Source: an uncultured Clostridia bacterium
GTDB lineage: Bacteria > Bacillota > Clostridia > Oscillospirales > Acutalibacteraceae
Direction: 5' to 3'
NCBI GenBank assembly: GCA_947630285.1
Contig: CANRHD010000016.1
Location: forward strand, 1 to 42,521
Length of the DNA: 42,521 bases
In this document: positions 32,567 to 40,119 of the stretch, piece by piece
Position numbering within the stretch: the first letter of the stretch is position 1
Layout of the letters: each line of letters starts with the position of its first letter
Program-made: the position numbers and the translations under genes
The notes under the pieces: generated by a model
Seen by the model: the letters and a program-made list of their open reading frames with translations, nothing else
Told to the model about the DNA's origin: nothing
The model's database searches: none

Positions 32567-33879
32567 AAAAAAGCATAAACAGAATTGTCAGTTTGTTGCT
32601 TATCGTTGTTCTTACCCTGGGAATATGCCGTCAGACCAATGTTTTCGCAAGGAGGGCGGATTTTGCAAGAACCGTGGAGAGCGCAAACGAGCCTGAAATC
32701 GAATACGGAAACTACGGCGAAATAGAAAAGGAGTTTTTCTCAAAAAAAGAAACCCTTGACGCCCTTATAGAGTCGGCGCAGCTGTCCGGCGACAGGGAAT
32801 TTTCACAGAGCGTAAAAAGCATTTTTACCGATTTTTACAATTTGCTTAAAGACATAATAACAAACGGCGAAAATGAGAAAAATGTTCCCGACGCCGAAAA
32901 AAGATTTGCCGAAATATTCAACAATCTTTTTAAGCTTGATACCAGGCTCAACGAAATGGACCCGAAGATTATGGGCGAGCTTACCAACAAGGGCTTTGTC
33001 ACGGCGGCCATCTCGATAGTTTGGGATATGGTGACGGTGTTTGACCGAAACAGGGTCAATTCGCAGACTATGGAGCCCGGCGTAACAAGGCTTGAGGACA
33101 TACCGTATATAGACGACGGCACAAACGAGCATATGCTTGACATTTTCTATCCCGAAAAGACCGAAGCTCCGCTCCCCGTAATCATTGATATTCACGGCGG
33201 CGGACTTATGATGGGCGATAAGGACTCGAACAGGGTTTACGCTTCCGTGCTTGCCAAAAGAGGCTACACGGTTGTTACGCTCAACTACAGGCTGTGTCCC
33301 GATGTGCTTTATCCGTCACAGGTTCAGGACATTATGGCGGCGTTCAAATGGGTGCGCCAAAATGCCGATAAATATTATATAGACCTCGGCAAGGTATATG
33401 TTACGGGCGATTCCGCAGGCGGAAACCTTGCTTACTATGTTCCGCTTGTCGAATCAAGCAAAAAATTACAGCAGATATACGGCGTTGAACCCTCCGGTCT
33501 TTCGATTGACGCTCTCGGCCTTGTTTCGGGTATGTACGATATGAAAAACGGTGTAAATTCTCCCCTTATTTCCTCATATTTGGGGTTTGACTATAAAAAT
33601 GCGGAGTGCTATAATTACTTACAGCCGCAGGAGGCTTTGCCTTTGGGCGAACTGCCTGCTTGCTATGTTGTGACTTGTGCAAGGGATTTTCTTCACTCCT
33701 CCGCCTCGATGTTTGTTGACGCTTTGGCTGAAAACGGCGTTGAGTACGAATACAGGGACTGGGGACTTACGGTGAACAAATCCTCGGGGCATATTACAAG
33801 CGTTGCCTATCCCGAGCTTGAGGAAAGCAAGCGGACAATAGACGAAATGCTGGCCTTTTTTGAAAGCCACACAAAATAA
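32563..33879 (+). CDS. Secreted alpha/beta hydrolase (HSL-type esterase/lipase)
   Basis: The 438-residue protein has a signal sequence (KKSINRIVSLLLIVVLTLGI, likely cut near FA at about residue 28), an unfamiliar helical region (about 35-165) and an esterase domain. The domain shows the oxyanion-hole HGGG (near residue 210), the nucleophile elbow GDSAGGN (Ser near 284), an acid in TCARDFLHSSA (Asp near 374) and the final His in SGHITSV (near 409). This is the hormone-sensitive-lipase family, which often removes acetyl or feruloyl groups from plant polysaccharides; the substrate here is unknown. It is followed 27 bases later by a secreted dockerin protein, suggesting a shared extracellular role. 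Confidence 0.85.
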   Translation: MKKSINRIVSLLLIVVLTLGICRQTNVFARRADFARTVESANEPEIEYGNYGEIEKEFFSKKETLDALIESAQLSGDREFSQSVKSIFTDFYNLLKDIITNGENEKNVPDAEKRFAEIFNNLFKLDTRLNEMDPKIMGELTNKGFVTAAISIVWDMVTVFDRNRVNSQTMEPGVTRLEDIPYIDDGTNEHMLDIFYPEKTEAPLPVIIDIHGGGLMMGDKDSNRVYASVLAKRGYTVVTLNYRLCPDVLYPSQVQDIMAAFKWVRQNADKYYIDLGKVYVTGDSAGGNLAYYVPLVESSKKLQQIYGVEPSGLSIDALGLVSGMYDMKNGVNSPLISSYLGFDYKNAECYNYLQPQEALPLGELPACYVVTCARDFLHSSASMFVDALAENGVEYEYRDWGLTVNKSSGHITSVAYPELEESKRTIDEMLAFFESHTK

Positions 33880-33906
33880 ATAAAAAGTTATTTTGGAGGA
33901 AAACAA

Positions 33907-35217
33907 ATGAAAAATTGCAAGCTGTTAAGCGTGCTTATTGCCGTAATAATGCTGATTTCTTCTTCATCATTGAGCGCATTTGCCATACAGCCCAAGAGCT
34001 TTGTTATACATAACCCGGGCGATAGAACGGGCATATATTTGCTCAATAACGAAATTCGCAAAAACGCCGCCTCGGTTACCCAAAAATTTACAAATGCGTC
34101 ATCTTACAGGCTTTACGACCAGTTAAACGCAACCGAAAAAATAATTTATAACGGCATTGTAAATCAGAAAGCCGGCATAAATACTTCAAACGGAAATTTT
34201 TCCGTTAATATCACAAACGGCGACAGGTTTGACGAAAATGTAGACAAAATGCAGGAGTCATATTTAAGGGTGTTGGCGGCGATTATTGACGATGTTCCGG
34301 AGCTTTATTGGCTGTTGGAGGAGCCTTACGAGGTCGAGGTTAAAGAAATAACCGTAGGCGGAAAACTAAAGATTGACTTTACCTTTGACGCCGTTTATAG
34401 TCATGTCAACAGCTTTGCACAGTTAAAAAAAGAGTACAACGACACTGTCAGCGCCGCTAAGAATTTCCCGGTTGAGGGCGTTACAAGATACGAAAAGGTA
34501 AAAAGCATAGCGGACGGAATTTGCGATATGGCGTCGTATGCCGAGGTAATATATGAAGGAGAGACTCTGTATTTTTACCCGTCGGGCTGTCTGCTCGCTC
34601 CGCATGAAACCGTTTGCGACGGCTATTCAAAGGCATTTAAAATGATTTGCGATTTTAACAATATACCTTCGATAATAGTGGTTGGCAAAGCGTACACATA
34701 CGACTATGACGGCAATTTCACAGAGGGCGATCACGCATGGAATTATGTTCAGATGGACGACGGCAAATGGTACGCCGTTGACACCACATGGATGGACGAC
34801 AACCCCATTGAGTCGGAGTTTTTCCTTGTCGGCGCCAATACCGAGGACTCGTTCCTTGACTCGTTCTCAAAAACCCATGTTGCGGACGGATGCAGATTTT
34901 ATCTTGAAGACACGCATACGGGAGAAATAGAGCTTATATCCTTTAATTATCCTCGGTTAAACGACGGAGCCTATGTTCCGAAGTCGGTTATTAAGACCCT
35001 GCTTTACGGCGATGTAAACGGCGACCAAAAGGTAACTATTTCGGACGCCAAACTGGTATTGATGCACATTGTCGGACGAAGCTTCACCGAAAATCAAAAG
35101 AAGCTTGCAGATGTCAACAAAAGCAATAATATTTCCATTACCGACGCAAAATGGATATTGCAGAATGTCGCTAAGCTAAGGGAATTGGGCACCGTAACCC
35201 AAACCGTTTTACAGTAA
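33907..35217 (+). CDS. Secreted transglutaminase-like protein with a type I dockerin
   Basis: The 436-residue protein has a signal sequence (LLSVLIAVIMLISSSSLSAF, cut near AFA), a helical N-terminal part, a transglutaminase-like core and a dockerin. The putative triad is Cys237 in ETVCDGYSKAF, His276 in GDHAWNYVQM and Asp292 in WYAVDTTWMDD. The C-terminus (about 367-425) has two dockerin repeats: GDVNGDQKVTISDAKLVLMH and ADVNKSNNISITDAKWILQN, with the Asp/Asn calcium ligands. Type I dockerins bind cohesins of cellulosome-like scaffolds or cell-surface proteins. Whether the core cuts, cross-links or only binds peptides is open. GGAGG precedes the ATG. Confidence 0.88.
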   Translation: MKNCKLLSVLIAVIMLISSSSLSAFAIQPKSFVIHNPGDRTGIYLLNNEIRKNAASVTQKFTNASSYRLYDQLNATEKIIYNGIVNQKAGINTSNGNFSVNITNGDRFDENVDKMQESYLRVLAAIIDDVPELYWLLEEPYEVEVKEITVGGKLKIDFTFDAVYSHVNSFAQLKKEYNDTVSAAKNFPVEGVTRYEKVKSIADGICDMASYAEVIYEGETLYFYPSGCLLAPHETVCDGYSKAFKMICDFNNIPSIIVVGKAYTYDYDGNFTEGDHAWNYVQMDDGKWYAVDTTWMDDNPIESEFFLVGANTEDSFLDSFSKTHVADGCRFYLEDTHTGEIELISFNYPRLNDGAYVPKSVIKTLLYGDVNGDQKVTISDAKLVLMHIVGRSFTENQKKLADVNKSNNISITDAKWILQNVAKLRELGTVTQTVLQ

Positions 35218-35248
35218 TGTGACGGCAGTTTGGATCGAAAAATAAGTA

Positions 35249-35286
35249 AAAAAACGCTATGCTGTGAAAACAACATAGCGTTTTTT
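35249..35286. terminator. Bidirectional terminator between the dockerin gene and the phage-derived cassette
   Basis: AAAAAACGCTATG (35249-35261) pairs perfectly with CATAGCGTTTTTT (35274-35286), with the stem extended by TGT/ACA. A and T runs on both sides allow use in both directions; it lies 35 bases from the holin stop. Confidence 0.88.
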
Positions 35287-35320
35287 ACCGTTTGTCGATG
35301 AAAATGCCCTTATAAGGGCG

Positions 35321-35575
35321 TTATTCCTCCTTGGTAAGCTGTTTTTTGATCTGATTGCCGTAGACGGCGGTGCCTGATATGAGCACGCCCTGAATTGCGG
35401 AGTTTACGCTAAAGCCCAAAAGCGCAAAACAGCCTGCAATTCCGAAAACCAAAATAATCAGCGGAATATATTTATCGGGTATCTTTTCGGTGCGTTTTAT
35501 TATCATTCCGATAATATTGAGAGCCGGTATTAAAATAAGCGCATTGCTTACCAGATAATCCATTATATTTTCCAT
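35321..35575 (-). CDS. Phage holin (Firmicutes small holin family)
   Basis: The 84-residue protein has two hydrophobic segments (about 10-27 and 36-65) with a short charged turn, RTEKIPDKYIPLIILVF, between, then FSVNSAIQGVLISGTAVYGN and a charged tail (QIKKQLTKEE). This is the pattern of holins that sit beside lysins in Firmicutes phages. Holins open the membrane so that the lysin reaches the wall. Its ATG shares one base with the stop of the lysozyme gene, so the two are made together. It is the last gene of the cassette. Confidence 0.85.
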   Translation of the reverse strand: MENIMDYLVSNALILIPALNIIGMIIKRTEKIPDKYIPLIILVFGIAGCFALLGFSVNSAIQGVLISGTAVYGNQIKKQLTKEE

Positions 35576-36471
35576 CAGTTCACCTGCTTTATGTCGGCTT
35601 TTCTTATATAGCCGGTCACCTTTTCGTCTATGGGCTTGGCGTTTACATATTCGGGCTTTGTGGTAATTCTGTATCGGGAACGGATTTCCACACCGTCGTA
35701 AATATAAAATATTCCCGTCTTTTTGCCTGCCTGCTTATTGGTTGTTGACGAGGCGTATATGGGCGCATTGTCAAGCCTGATTTTTGTGCCTGCCTTATAG
35801 GAGGGCTTAGGCACAGCAGGCTTTGGCGCCGGAGTTACTGGCTTTGCGGTTTCGCCGCTCTTATAGCCGTTGAAGCCGCCCTTTACAATTATCGCCGGGT
35901 AATCCTTGTACGAGGTATCGAGGTCAACGCTTGTGCCGATACCCTTTACCTTGCCCGTTGCGGAGTACTGCCACATTCCGTAACTGCCCTTGTATGTGTT
36001 TTTCTTTGCCCATTGTGCCACCCAGCAGGCGTATTTCTTTTTACATTCGTCGTCGATGTAATTGTCAAACCAGTTTTTGTTTGCATACACCCCGACAAAG
36101 TAGCCTGCCTTTTCCATTTCGGTGCAAAAGGTTTTTATAATTTGCGACACAAAGGCTTTTCCCTTTTGCGCCTGGTTATTTTCCTCAACATCATAATACA
36201 CGGGCATATCGAACTGTTTTCCCTTAATCCATTTAAGGAAAATTTGCGCCTCTTTTTTGGCGTCGTCGGTTGATTTTGCGTAGGAATAAAGATATGCGCC
36301 GAGCTTTAAACCGACATTTTTGGCGGCGGTATAATATTCCTCAAATCTCTCGTCCTTCTGATTATCGTAATGGCCGTAGCCGGCACGGATAATGGCAAAA
36401 TCTATGCCGCTGTTTTTGACCTCTTTCCAGTTGATTGAGCCGTTGTATTTTGATACATCAATCCCGTTCAT
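35575..36471 (-). CDS. GH25 lysozyme (phage endolysin) with SH3-like wall-binding domain
   Basis: The 298-residue protein begins with a GH25 muramidase domain (1-195): NGIDVSKYNGSINW with the conserved Asp, the catalytic pair in PVYYDVEENN, and the closing WQYSATGKVKGIGTSVDLD. A Pro/Lys/Ala linker (about 205-230) leads to a C-terminal SH3-like domain that probably binds peptidoglycan. No signal peptide is present, as expected for a lysin released through a holin. It overlaps both neighbours, the XhlA-like gene by four bases and the holin by one. Confidence 0.92.
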   Translation of the reverse strand: MNGIDVSKYNGSINWKEVKNSGIDFAIIRAGYGHYDNQKDERFEEYYTAAKNVGLKLGAYLYSYAKSTDDAKKEAQIFLKWIKGKQFDMPVYYDVEENNQAQKGKAFVSQIIKTFCTEMEKAGYFVGVYANKNWFDNYIDDECKKKYACWVAQWAKKNTYKGSYGMWQYSATGKVKGIGTSVDLDTSYKDYPAIIVKGGFNGYKSGETAKPVTPAPKPAVPKPSYKAGTKIRLDNAPIYASSTTNKQAGKKTGIFYIYDGVEIRSRYRITTKPEYVNAKPIDEKVTGYIRKADIKQVN

Positions 36472-36692
36472 ATTGTTTCATTCCTTTCCAAATTATCTAT
36501 TCTTGTTTCCTGCGCCCTTACCTTTTCTTCTATAACGGGGATACGCTCGGCGAAGCTGTTGTGCTTGTCAACCTTTTTTTCGAGCAGCTCAAGCCTGTAG
36601 TTTGTCAGCTTTGCGCTTGTGAGTATGCCTCCCGAAGTCCCGATAAGAGTGCCTAAAAAGGATAACAGAGCGATAATTGATTCGCTGTTCAT
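36468..36692 (-). CDS. XhlA-like phage lysis-associated membrane protein
   Basis: The 74-residue protein has one N-terminal hydrophobic segment (SIIALLSFLGTLIGTSGGIL), followed by KLTNYRLELLEKKVDKHN and a coiled coil to the end. This is the layout of XhlA-type proteins found just before lysin and holin genes in Bacillus PBSX-like and related phages, thought to help lysis at the membrane. It overlaps the lysin start by ATGA. Confidence 0.75.
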   Translation of the reverse strand: MNSESIIALLSFLGTLIGTSGGILTSAKLTNYRLELLEKKVDKHNSFAERIPVIEEKVRAQETRIDNLERNETI

Positions 36693-36765
36693 TAAATATC
36701 ACCTGTTAATTCATTATATTGCGGTGCGCCGCTATAATTTACAAACTCTTTTTGCGGCCGTTTTA

Positions 36766-38004
36766 TTACTCGCTTTCCAAAACGCTTTGTGCGGCAGAGC
36801 GCACCTGTTCGAGCGTTGTCGCCTTTGACAGTCCGTCGGCAAGAGCTTTAACCGTTTCCAAGACTCTGTAAACGGCGTCCGAAGAAATGGGCATGGCGTT
36901 GCCCTCTTCGGCCTTGTCCGCTATGCCGAGCCTCTCGTTCGGAATAATTCCGTTGCGGTCCAAAAGCAAATAATTGCGTACCTGAAAAGAATAGGCCGTC
37001 TCGTTTGTACCGCCGCCTAACTGAATAGCTCCTACCTGCAAAGCTTTCGCATGGTCACCGATGGCTACGGCGTTCTGACCCTTGGTGGTCGCCGAAAATC
37101 CTATGGCGGTGCTTACATTTGAAGCGGAGCTGTCCCTGCCTATGGCAATGGAAACCGCCACTTTTGCGCTTGCGTTAAGACCCAGGACCGTTTTTGATTT
37201 ATCTGCCTTTCCGTCTTGAAGCTCCGTTATTGCTGTATCGACCTCGTTAAATTTTTGGTAAACGGCTTTGTTTTGAACCGGGTTTTCGCTCAAATCCGAA
37301 AGCTCCCCGTCAACCTTTGTGTTGTTGGCGTTATCCTCAATCATCTCAAGCTTGTTTTTCAATAAATCCGTAAAGTCGTTTGACGAAAGCTCTTTTCCCT
37401 CGGCCTTGTCAACCTTTGAATTAAGGGCGTTTGTCACAAGCATGTTTTGTACGGCGTTTTGGCTCGTTTGGCTCAGAGAGCCGTCGATAACCGCATCTTT
37501 GCCGGGGTCACCTTTTTCGCCCTTGTCGCCCTTTACGCCCTGCGGCCCTCTGTCGCCCTTGTCGCCTTTAAAATCTCCGTTTTTAATCGCTTCAAGCAGG
37601 GCGTTTACCGAAAAATCATAGCTTTCGGCAAGCTCTTTTGAGTCCCCCTCGACGCAGGCAAAGTTGAGCTTAACCACTACGGGCTTTATGACAAGCTCGG
37701 TATCGTATGTTTCGGCGTTGATTTTTATAATGTTAAGACAGCACAGCACGCTCATCTGCCCCGTTATTGCGGCAGGCAGGGAATAAGAAATTGTTCCGTC
37801 GGAATCGGGCGTAAGGTAATCCGTTCTCATAGGGCCGGAAACGGTCGCAAATTCAAGATAATATTTATACGAGCTGTTTATAAGCTGTGAAGAAAGCTTG
37901 AAATTTATTTTTGTTGCGTTATGCTCAAGCATAAGCCCGGCGTCATAGACTTCCTCGGAATTGCTATTTTCAGCGGGATCGACATTTATCTGTATTTCTT
38001 TCAA
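36766..38004 (-). CDS. Phage tail fibre/baseplate receptor-binding protein with collagen-like repeat
   Basis: The 412-residue protein has a BppU-like N-terminal domain (about 1-125), a collagen-like Gly-X-Y stretch (147-169, with GDKGDRGPQGVKGDKGEKGD), two related repeats ending SKVD and NEVD (about 177-199 and 234-256, each with NxVQN), and a YadA-head-like repeat region (about 283-330, AIGRDSS, AIGFSAT, AIGDHAK), then a helical C-terminus. Collagen-like and AIG repeats both point to a trimeric fibre. Such proteins recognise the cell surface in phages and tailocins. No other tail genes are present. The last part is a spacer to XhlA. Confidence 0.8.
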   Translation of the reverse strand: MKEIQINVDPAENSNSEEVYDAGLMLEHNATKINFKLSSQLINSSYKYYLEFATVSGPMRTDYLTPDSDGTISYSLPAAITGQMSVLCCLNIIKINAETYDTELVIKPVVVKLNFACVEGDSKELAESYDFSVNALLEAIKNGDFKGDKGDRGPQGVKGDKGEKGDPGKDAVIDGSLSQTSQNAVQNMLVTNALNSKVDKAEGKELSSNDFTDLLKNKLEMIEDNANNTKVDGELSDLSENPVQNKAVYQKFNEVDTAITELQDGKADKSKTVLGLNASAKVAVSIAIGRDSSASNVSTAIGFSATTKGQNAVAIGDHAKALQVGAIQLGGGTNETAYSFQVRNYLLLDRNGIIPNERLGIADKAEEGNAMPISSDAVYRVLETVKALADGLSKATTLEQVRSAAQSVLESE

Positions 38005-38402
38005 AATAAATTCCTCCTTTTAATGTTTGAAATAATTTCTTCAAAATTTTCAGGAGGATTTATAAGCGTGAAACCGCAGCAATACACATATTTAAGGCAG
38101 TTATACAGCTTGTCCGAGGCCCTTTGCAGGCTTCTGTAAACGGATTGGCGGCTGACGCCGTATTTCTTTGAGATTTGAGAGACATTCATCAGGTTAAAAA
38201 ATTTGTCCGAGATGTAATCTTGCTCCGTTTTGTTAAGCTCTTTCTCTATTGCCAGGCGTACAATCCGCTCGCAGTTGTCGTTTTTTGTGTTTATGATATA
38301 AGAGGGAAGCTCCTTTGCCTGCGCCGCCGACATAAACTCGAATTTTTGCGTCAAAAACAAATATTCGCCGAGACTCAGCTCTATAGGTTCTTTCTTTTTC
38401 AT
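38001..38402 (-). CDS. Sigma-70 region 4-like phage regulator
   Basis: The 133-residue protein starts at ATG 38400-38402, six bases after GGAGG. The C-terminal half has a helix-turn-helix of the sigma region 4 type: NVSQISKKYGVSRQSVYRSL, followed by QRASDKLYNCLKYVYC. The N-terminal half is a helical region with LSLGEYLFLTQKFEFMSAAQ. It resembles small sigma-like regulators of late phage genes but lacks sigma region 2, so it is more likely a DNA-binding activator. It is the first gene of the cassette and overlaps the tail-fibre start by ATGA. It may control its own operon. Confidence 0.65.
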   Translation of the reverse strand: MKKKEPIELSLGEYLFLTQKFEFMSAAQAKELPSYIINTKNDNCERIVRLAIEKELNKTEQDYISDKFFNLMNVSQISKKYGVSRQSVYRSLQRASDKLYNCLKYVYCCGFTLINPPENFEEIISNIKRRNLF

Positions 38403-38430
38403 ACAATCCTCCGAAAACAGTATAAATTGA

Positions 38431-38468
38431 AACAACACCCAAGAAACCGAGGCTTCAGAGGTGTTGTT
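38431..38468 (-). promoter_or_regulatory. Leader hairpin of the phage-derived cassette
   Basis: AACAACACC (38431-38439) pairs with GGTGTTGTT (38460-38468); an inner GAA/TTC pair extends the structure. On the minus strand it falls between the promoter and the regulator gene, and is followed by TCAATTTATACTG rather than a T run, so it is more likely a regulatory or stabilising leader than a classical terminator. On the plus strand it is followed by a T-rich run, where it might stop antisense transcription. Confidence 0.5.
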
Positions 38469-38493
38469 TATTTTTTATTCACTCGCAATTATA

Positions 38494-38522
38494 ATTTTAG
38501 ACGAAAAATTGTTACTTGTCAA
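38494..38522 (-). promoter_or_regulatory. SigA-type promoter of the phage-derived cassette
   Basis: On the minus strand TTGACA (38517-38522) and TAAAAT (38494-38499) are spaced by exactly 17 bases. This is a vegetative-type promoter, about 95 bases before the regulator's ATG. Confidence 0.75.
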
Positions 38523-38631
38523 CACAAAATGCGGAGAATGATAAATCAGTACGCTTTTTATGAAATAAAACAGCAAGCGACAAATTTTTTGTATGGCATA
38601 ATATAAAATCAAACTGAAAGGAATGAGAAAA

Positions 38632-38973
38632 ATGCAAACGAAAATCGAAATAAACGGCAGTACCGTTACCGCATATCTTTCGGGGGAAATAGACCATCAC
38701 AGCGCCGCCTCGATAAGACAGGCCATTGACGAGAGCATAATAAGCAGGAAACCGCAGAGGCTTATAATTGATTTTAAAGATGTAAGCTTTATGGACTCCT
38801 CGGGCATAGGTCTTGTAATGGGCAGATACAGGCTTTTGGAAAACACGGGCTGTAAAATGGCGATAGTAAACCTTTCGCCGCACGCATACAGGGTTATGCA
38901 GCTTGCAGGTATGGAGAAGCTTGCGGTTTTAAAAAAGAAAGCCAAGGAGGTAACAAATAATGAAAGCGCTTAA
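38632..38973 (+). CDS. spoIIAA: Anti-sigma F factor antagonist SpoIIAA
   Basis: SpoIIAA frees sigma F from SpoIIAB in the forespore once dephosphorylated by SpoIIE. The 113-residue STAS protein shows the phosphorylation site MDSSGIGLVMGRY and the N-terminal AYLSGEIDHHSA typical of SpoIIAA. I choose ATG 38632, nine bases after AAAGGA, not the ATG at 38623 that touches it. It overlaps spoIIAB by 14 bases. The divergent gap to the phage cassette is only about 230 bases. Confidence 0.95.
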   Translation: MQTKIEINGSTVTAYLSGEIDHHSAASIRQAIDESIISRKPQRLIIDFKDVSFMDSSGIGLVMGRYRLLENTGCKMAIVNLSPHAYRVMQLAGMEKLAVLKKKAKEVTNNESA

Positions 38974-39400
38974 CACGGTTAAAATACAGTTGGAAAGCCG
39001 TTCGGTCAACGAGGGCTATGCAAGGGTTGCGGTGTCCTCGTTCGCTTCGCAGCTCGATCCCACGGTTGAGGAAATAAACGATATAAAAACGGCTGTAAGC
39101 GAGGCGGTTACAAACTGCATAGTCCACGCCTACAAAAACGGGGTGGGCAAAATTTACATAAGCGTAAGCATTTTGGAAAACAGCGTGCTGGAAATTAAAA
39201 TTCGGGACAGGGGCTGCGGCATAGAAGATGTAAAAAAAGCCATGGAGCCGCTGTTCACCACCGGCGGCGAGGACAGAGCCGGTCTGGGATTTTCGGTAAT
39301 GGAAAGCTTTACGGATAAATTGAGGGTGCGTTCAAAGCAGGGCGTGGGCACAACGGTAACGCTTTATAAGCGCATCCGCGGCAGAGCGTCGCTTGTATGA
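38960..39400 (+). CDS. spoIIAB: Anti-sigma F factor (serine kinase) SpoIIAB
   Basis: SpoIIAB binds and holds sigma F and phosphorylates SpoIIAA. The 146-residue GHKL ATPase has the N box AVSEAVTNCIVHAY, the G1 box IRDRGCGIEDV, and the lid and G2 region RAGLGFSVMESFTDKL, ending GTTVTLYKRI. It overlaps both partners, spoIIAA by 14 and sigF by 4 bases, which helps keep the proteins in balance. Confidence 0.96.
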   Translation: MKALNTVKIQLESRSVNEGYARVAVSSFASQLDPTVEEINDIKTAVSEAVTNCIVHAYKNGVGKIYISVSILENSVLEIKIRDRGCGIEDVKKAMEPLFTTGGEDRAGLGFSVMESFTDKLRVRSKQGVGTTVTLYKRIRGRASLV

Positions 39401-40050
39401 GCAACAGCGATTTAATTGAAAAAAATCTTGCGCTTGTCTACTCGTGTGCAAACCGTTTTCGCAATAAGGGGATAGAATACGACGATTTGTATCAGGCGGG
39501 CTGTCTGGGGCTTTGCAAGGCGGCAAACGGGTTCAAGGAGGAGCTCGGCTTTAAGTTTTCCACATACGCCGTGCCGGTAATACTCGGGGAAATCAAACGC
39601 CTTTTTCGTGACGGCGGAACAGTAAAGGTGAGCCGCTCCATGAAGGAAAAGGCACGCCTTGTCTTAAAGGAAAAGGAACGGCTTGAAATAAGCCTCGGCA
39701 GAGAACCGAGCTTACGGGAAATTTCCGAAAGCCTCGGATATGACGAATATGAAACGGCGGAGCTTTTAAATGTATCACTCCCTCCGGTATCGTTGACGCT
39801 TGCAGACGACGACGGGGAAAAGCAGACGGATATACCCGTCGAATCGCAGGAGGAGAACATACAGAATATTTTGGCGTTGAGGGAAATTGTAACGCTTTTG
39901 CCCGTTGACGAGAGAAAAATACTGTATCTGCGTTATTACAGGGGACTGACGCAGACCAAGACCGCAGAAATACTCGGTATATCCCAGGTTCAGGTTTCAC
40001 GCAGGGAGAAAAAGATAATAGAAAAGGTCAAAAATTTAATACTTGAGTAG
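39397..40050 (+). CDS. sigF: Sporulation sigma factor F
   Basis: SigF is the first forespore-specific sigma factor. The 217-residue protein has region 2 (DLYQAGCLGLCKAANGF, FSTYAVPVILGEIKRLFRD), region 3 (REPSLREISESLGYDEYE) and region 4 (RKILYLRYYRGLTQTKTAEI, then SQVQVSRREKKI). It is the third gene of spoIIA. The presence of the operon is good evidence that the organism can sporulate or descends from a spore former. Confidence 0.96.
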   Translation: MSNSDLIEKNLALVYSCANRFRNKGIEYDDLYQAGCLGLCKAANGFKEELGFKFSTYAVPVILGEIKRLFRDGGTVKVSRSMKEKARLVLKEKERLEISLGREPSLREISESLGYDEYETAELLNVSLPPVSLTLADDDGEKQTDIPVESQEENIQNILALREIVTLLPVDERKILYLRYYRGLTQTKTAEILGISQVQVSRREKKIIEKVKNLILE

Positions 40051-40056
40051 ATTTTT

Positions 40057-40086
40057 GTAGAATTTTATCGAAATATATGCTATCAT
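40057..40086 (+). promoter_or_regulatory. Possible promoter for the large lipoprotein gene
   Basis: TTGTAG (40057-40062) and TATCAT (40081-40086, preceded by TGC) are spaced by 18 bases, 33 bases before the start codon. No terminator is seen after sigF, so read-through is also possible. Confidence 0.4.
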
Positions 40087-40119
40087 ATTGTTAATGATTT
40101 TTTGAGAGGGATATATAAT

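Noticed and set aside
35321-38522. A complete prophage
   Set aside because: No integrase, repressor, terminase, portal, capsid, tape measure or attachment repeats are seen, and both flanks are ordinary chromosomal genes.
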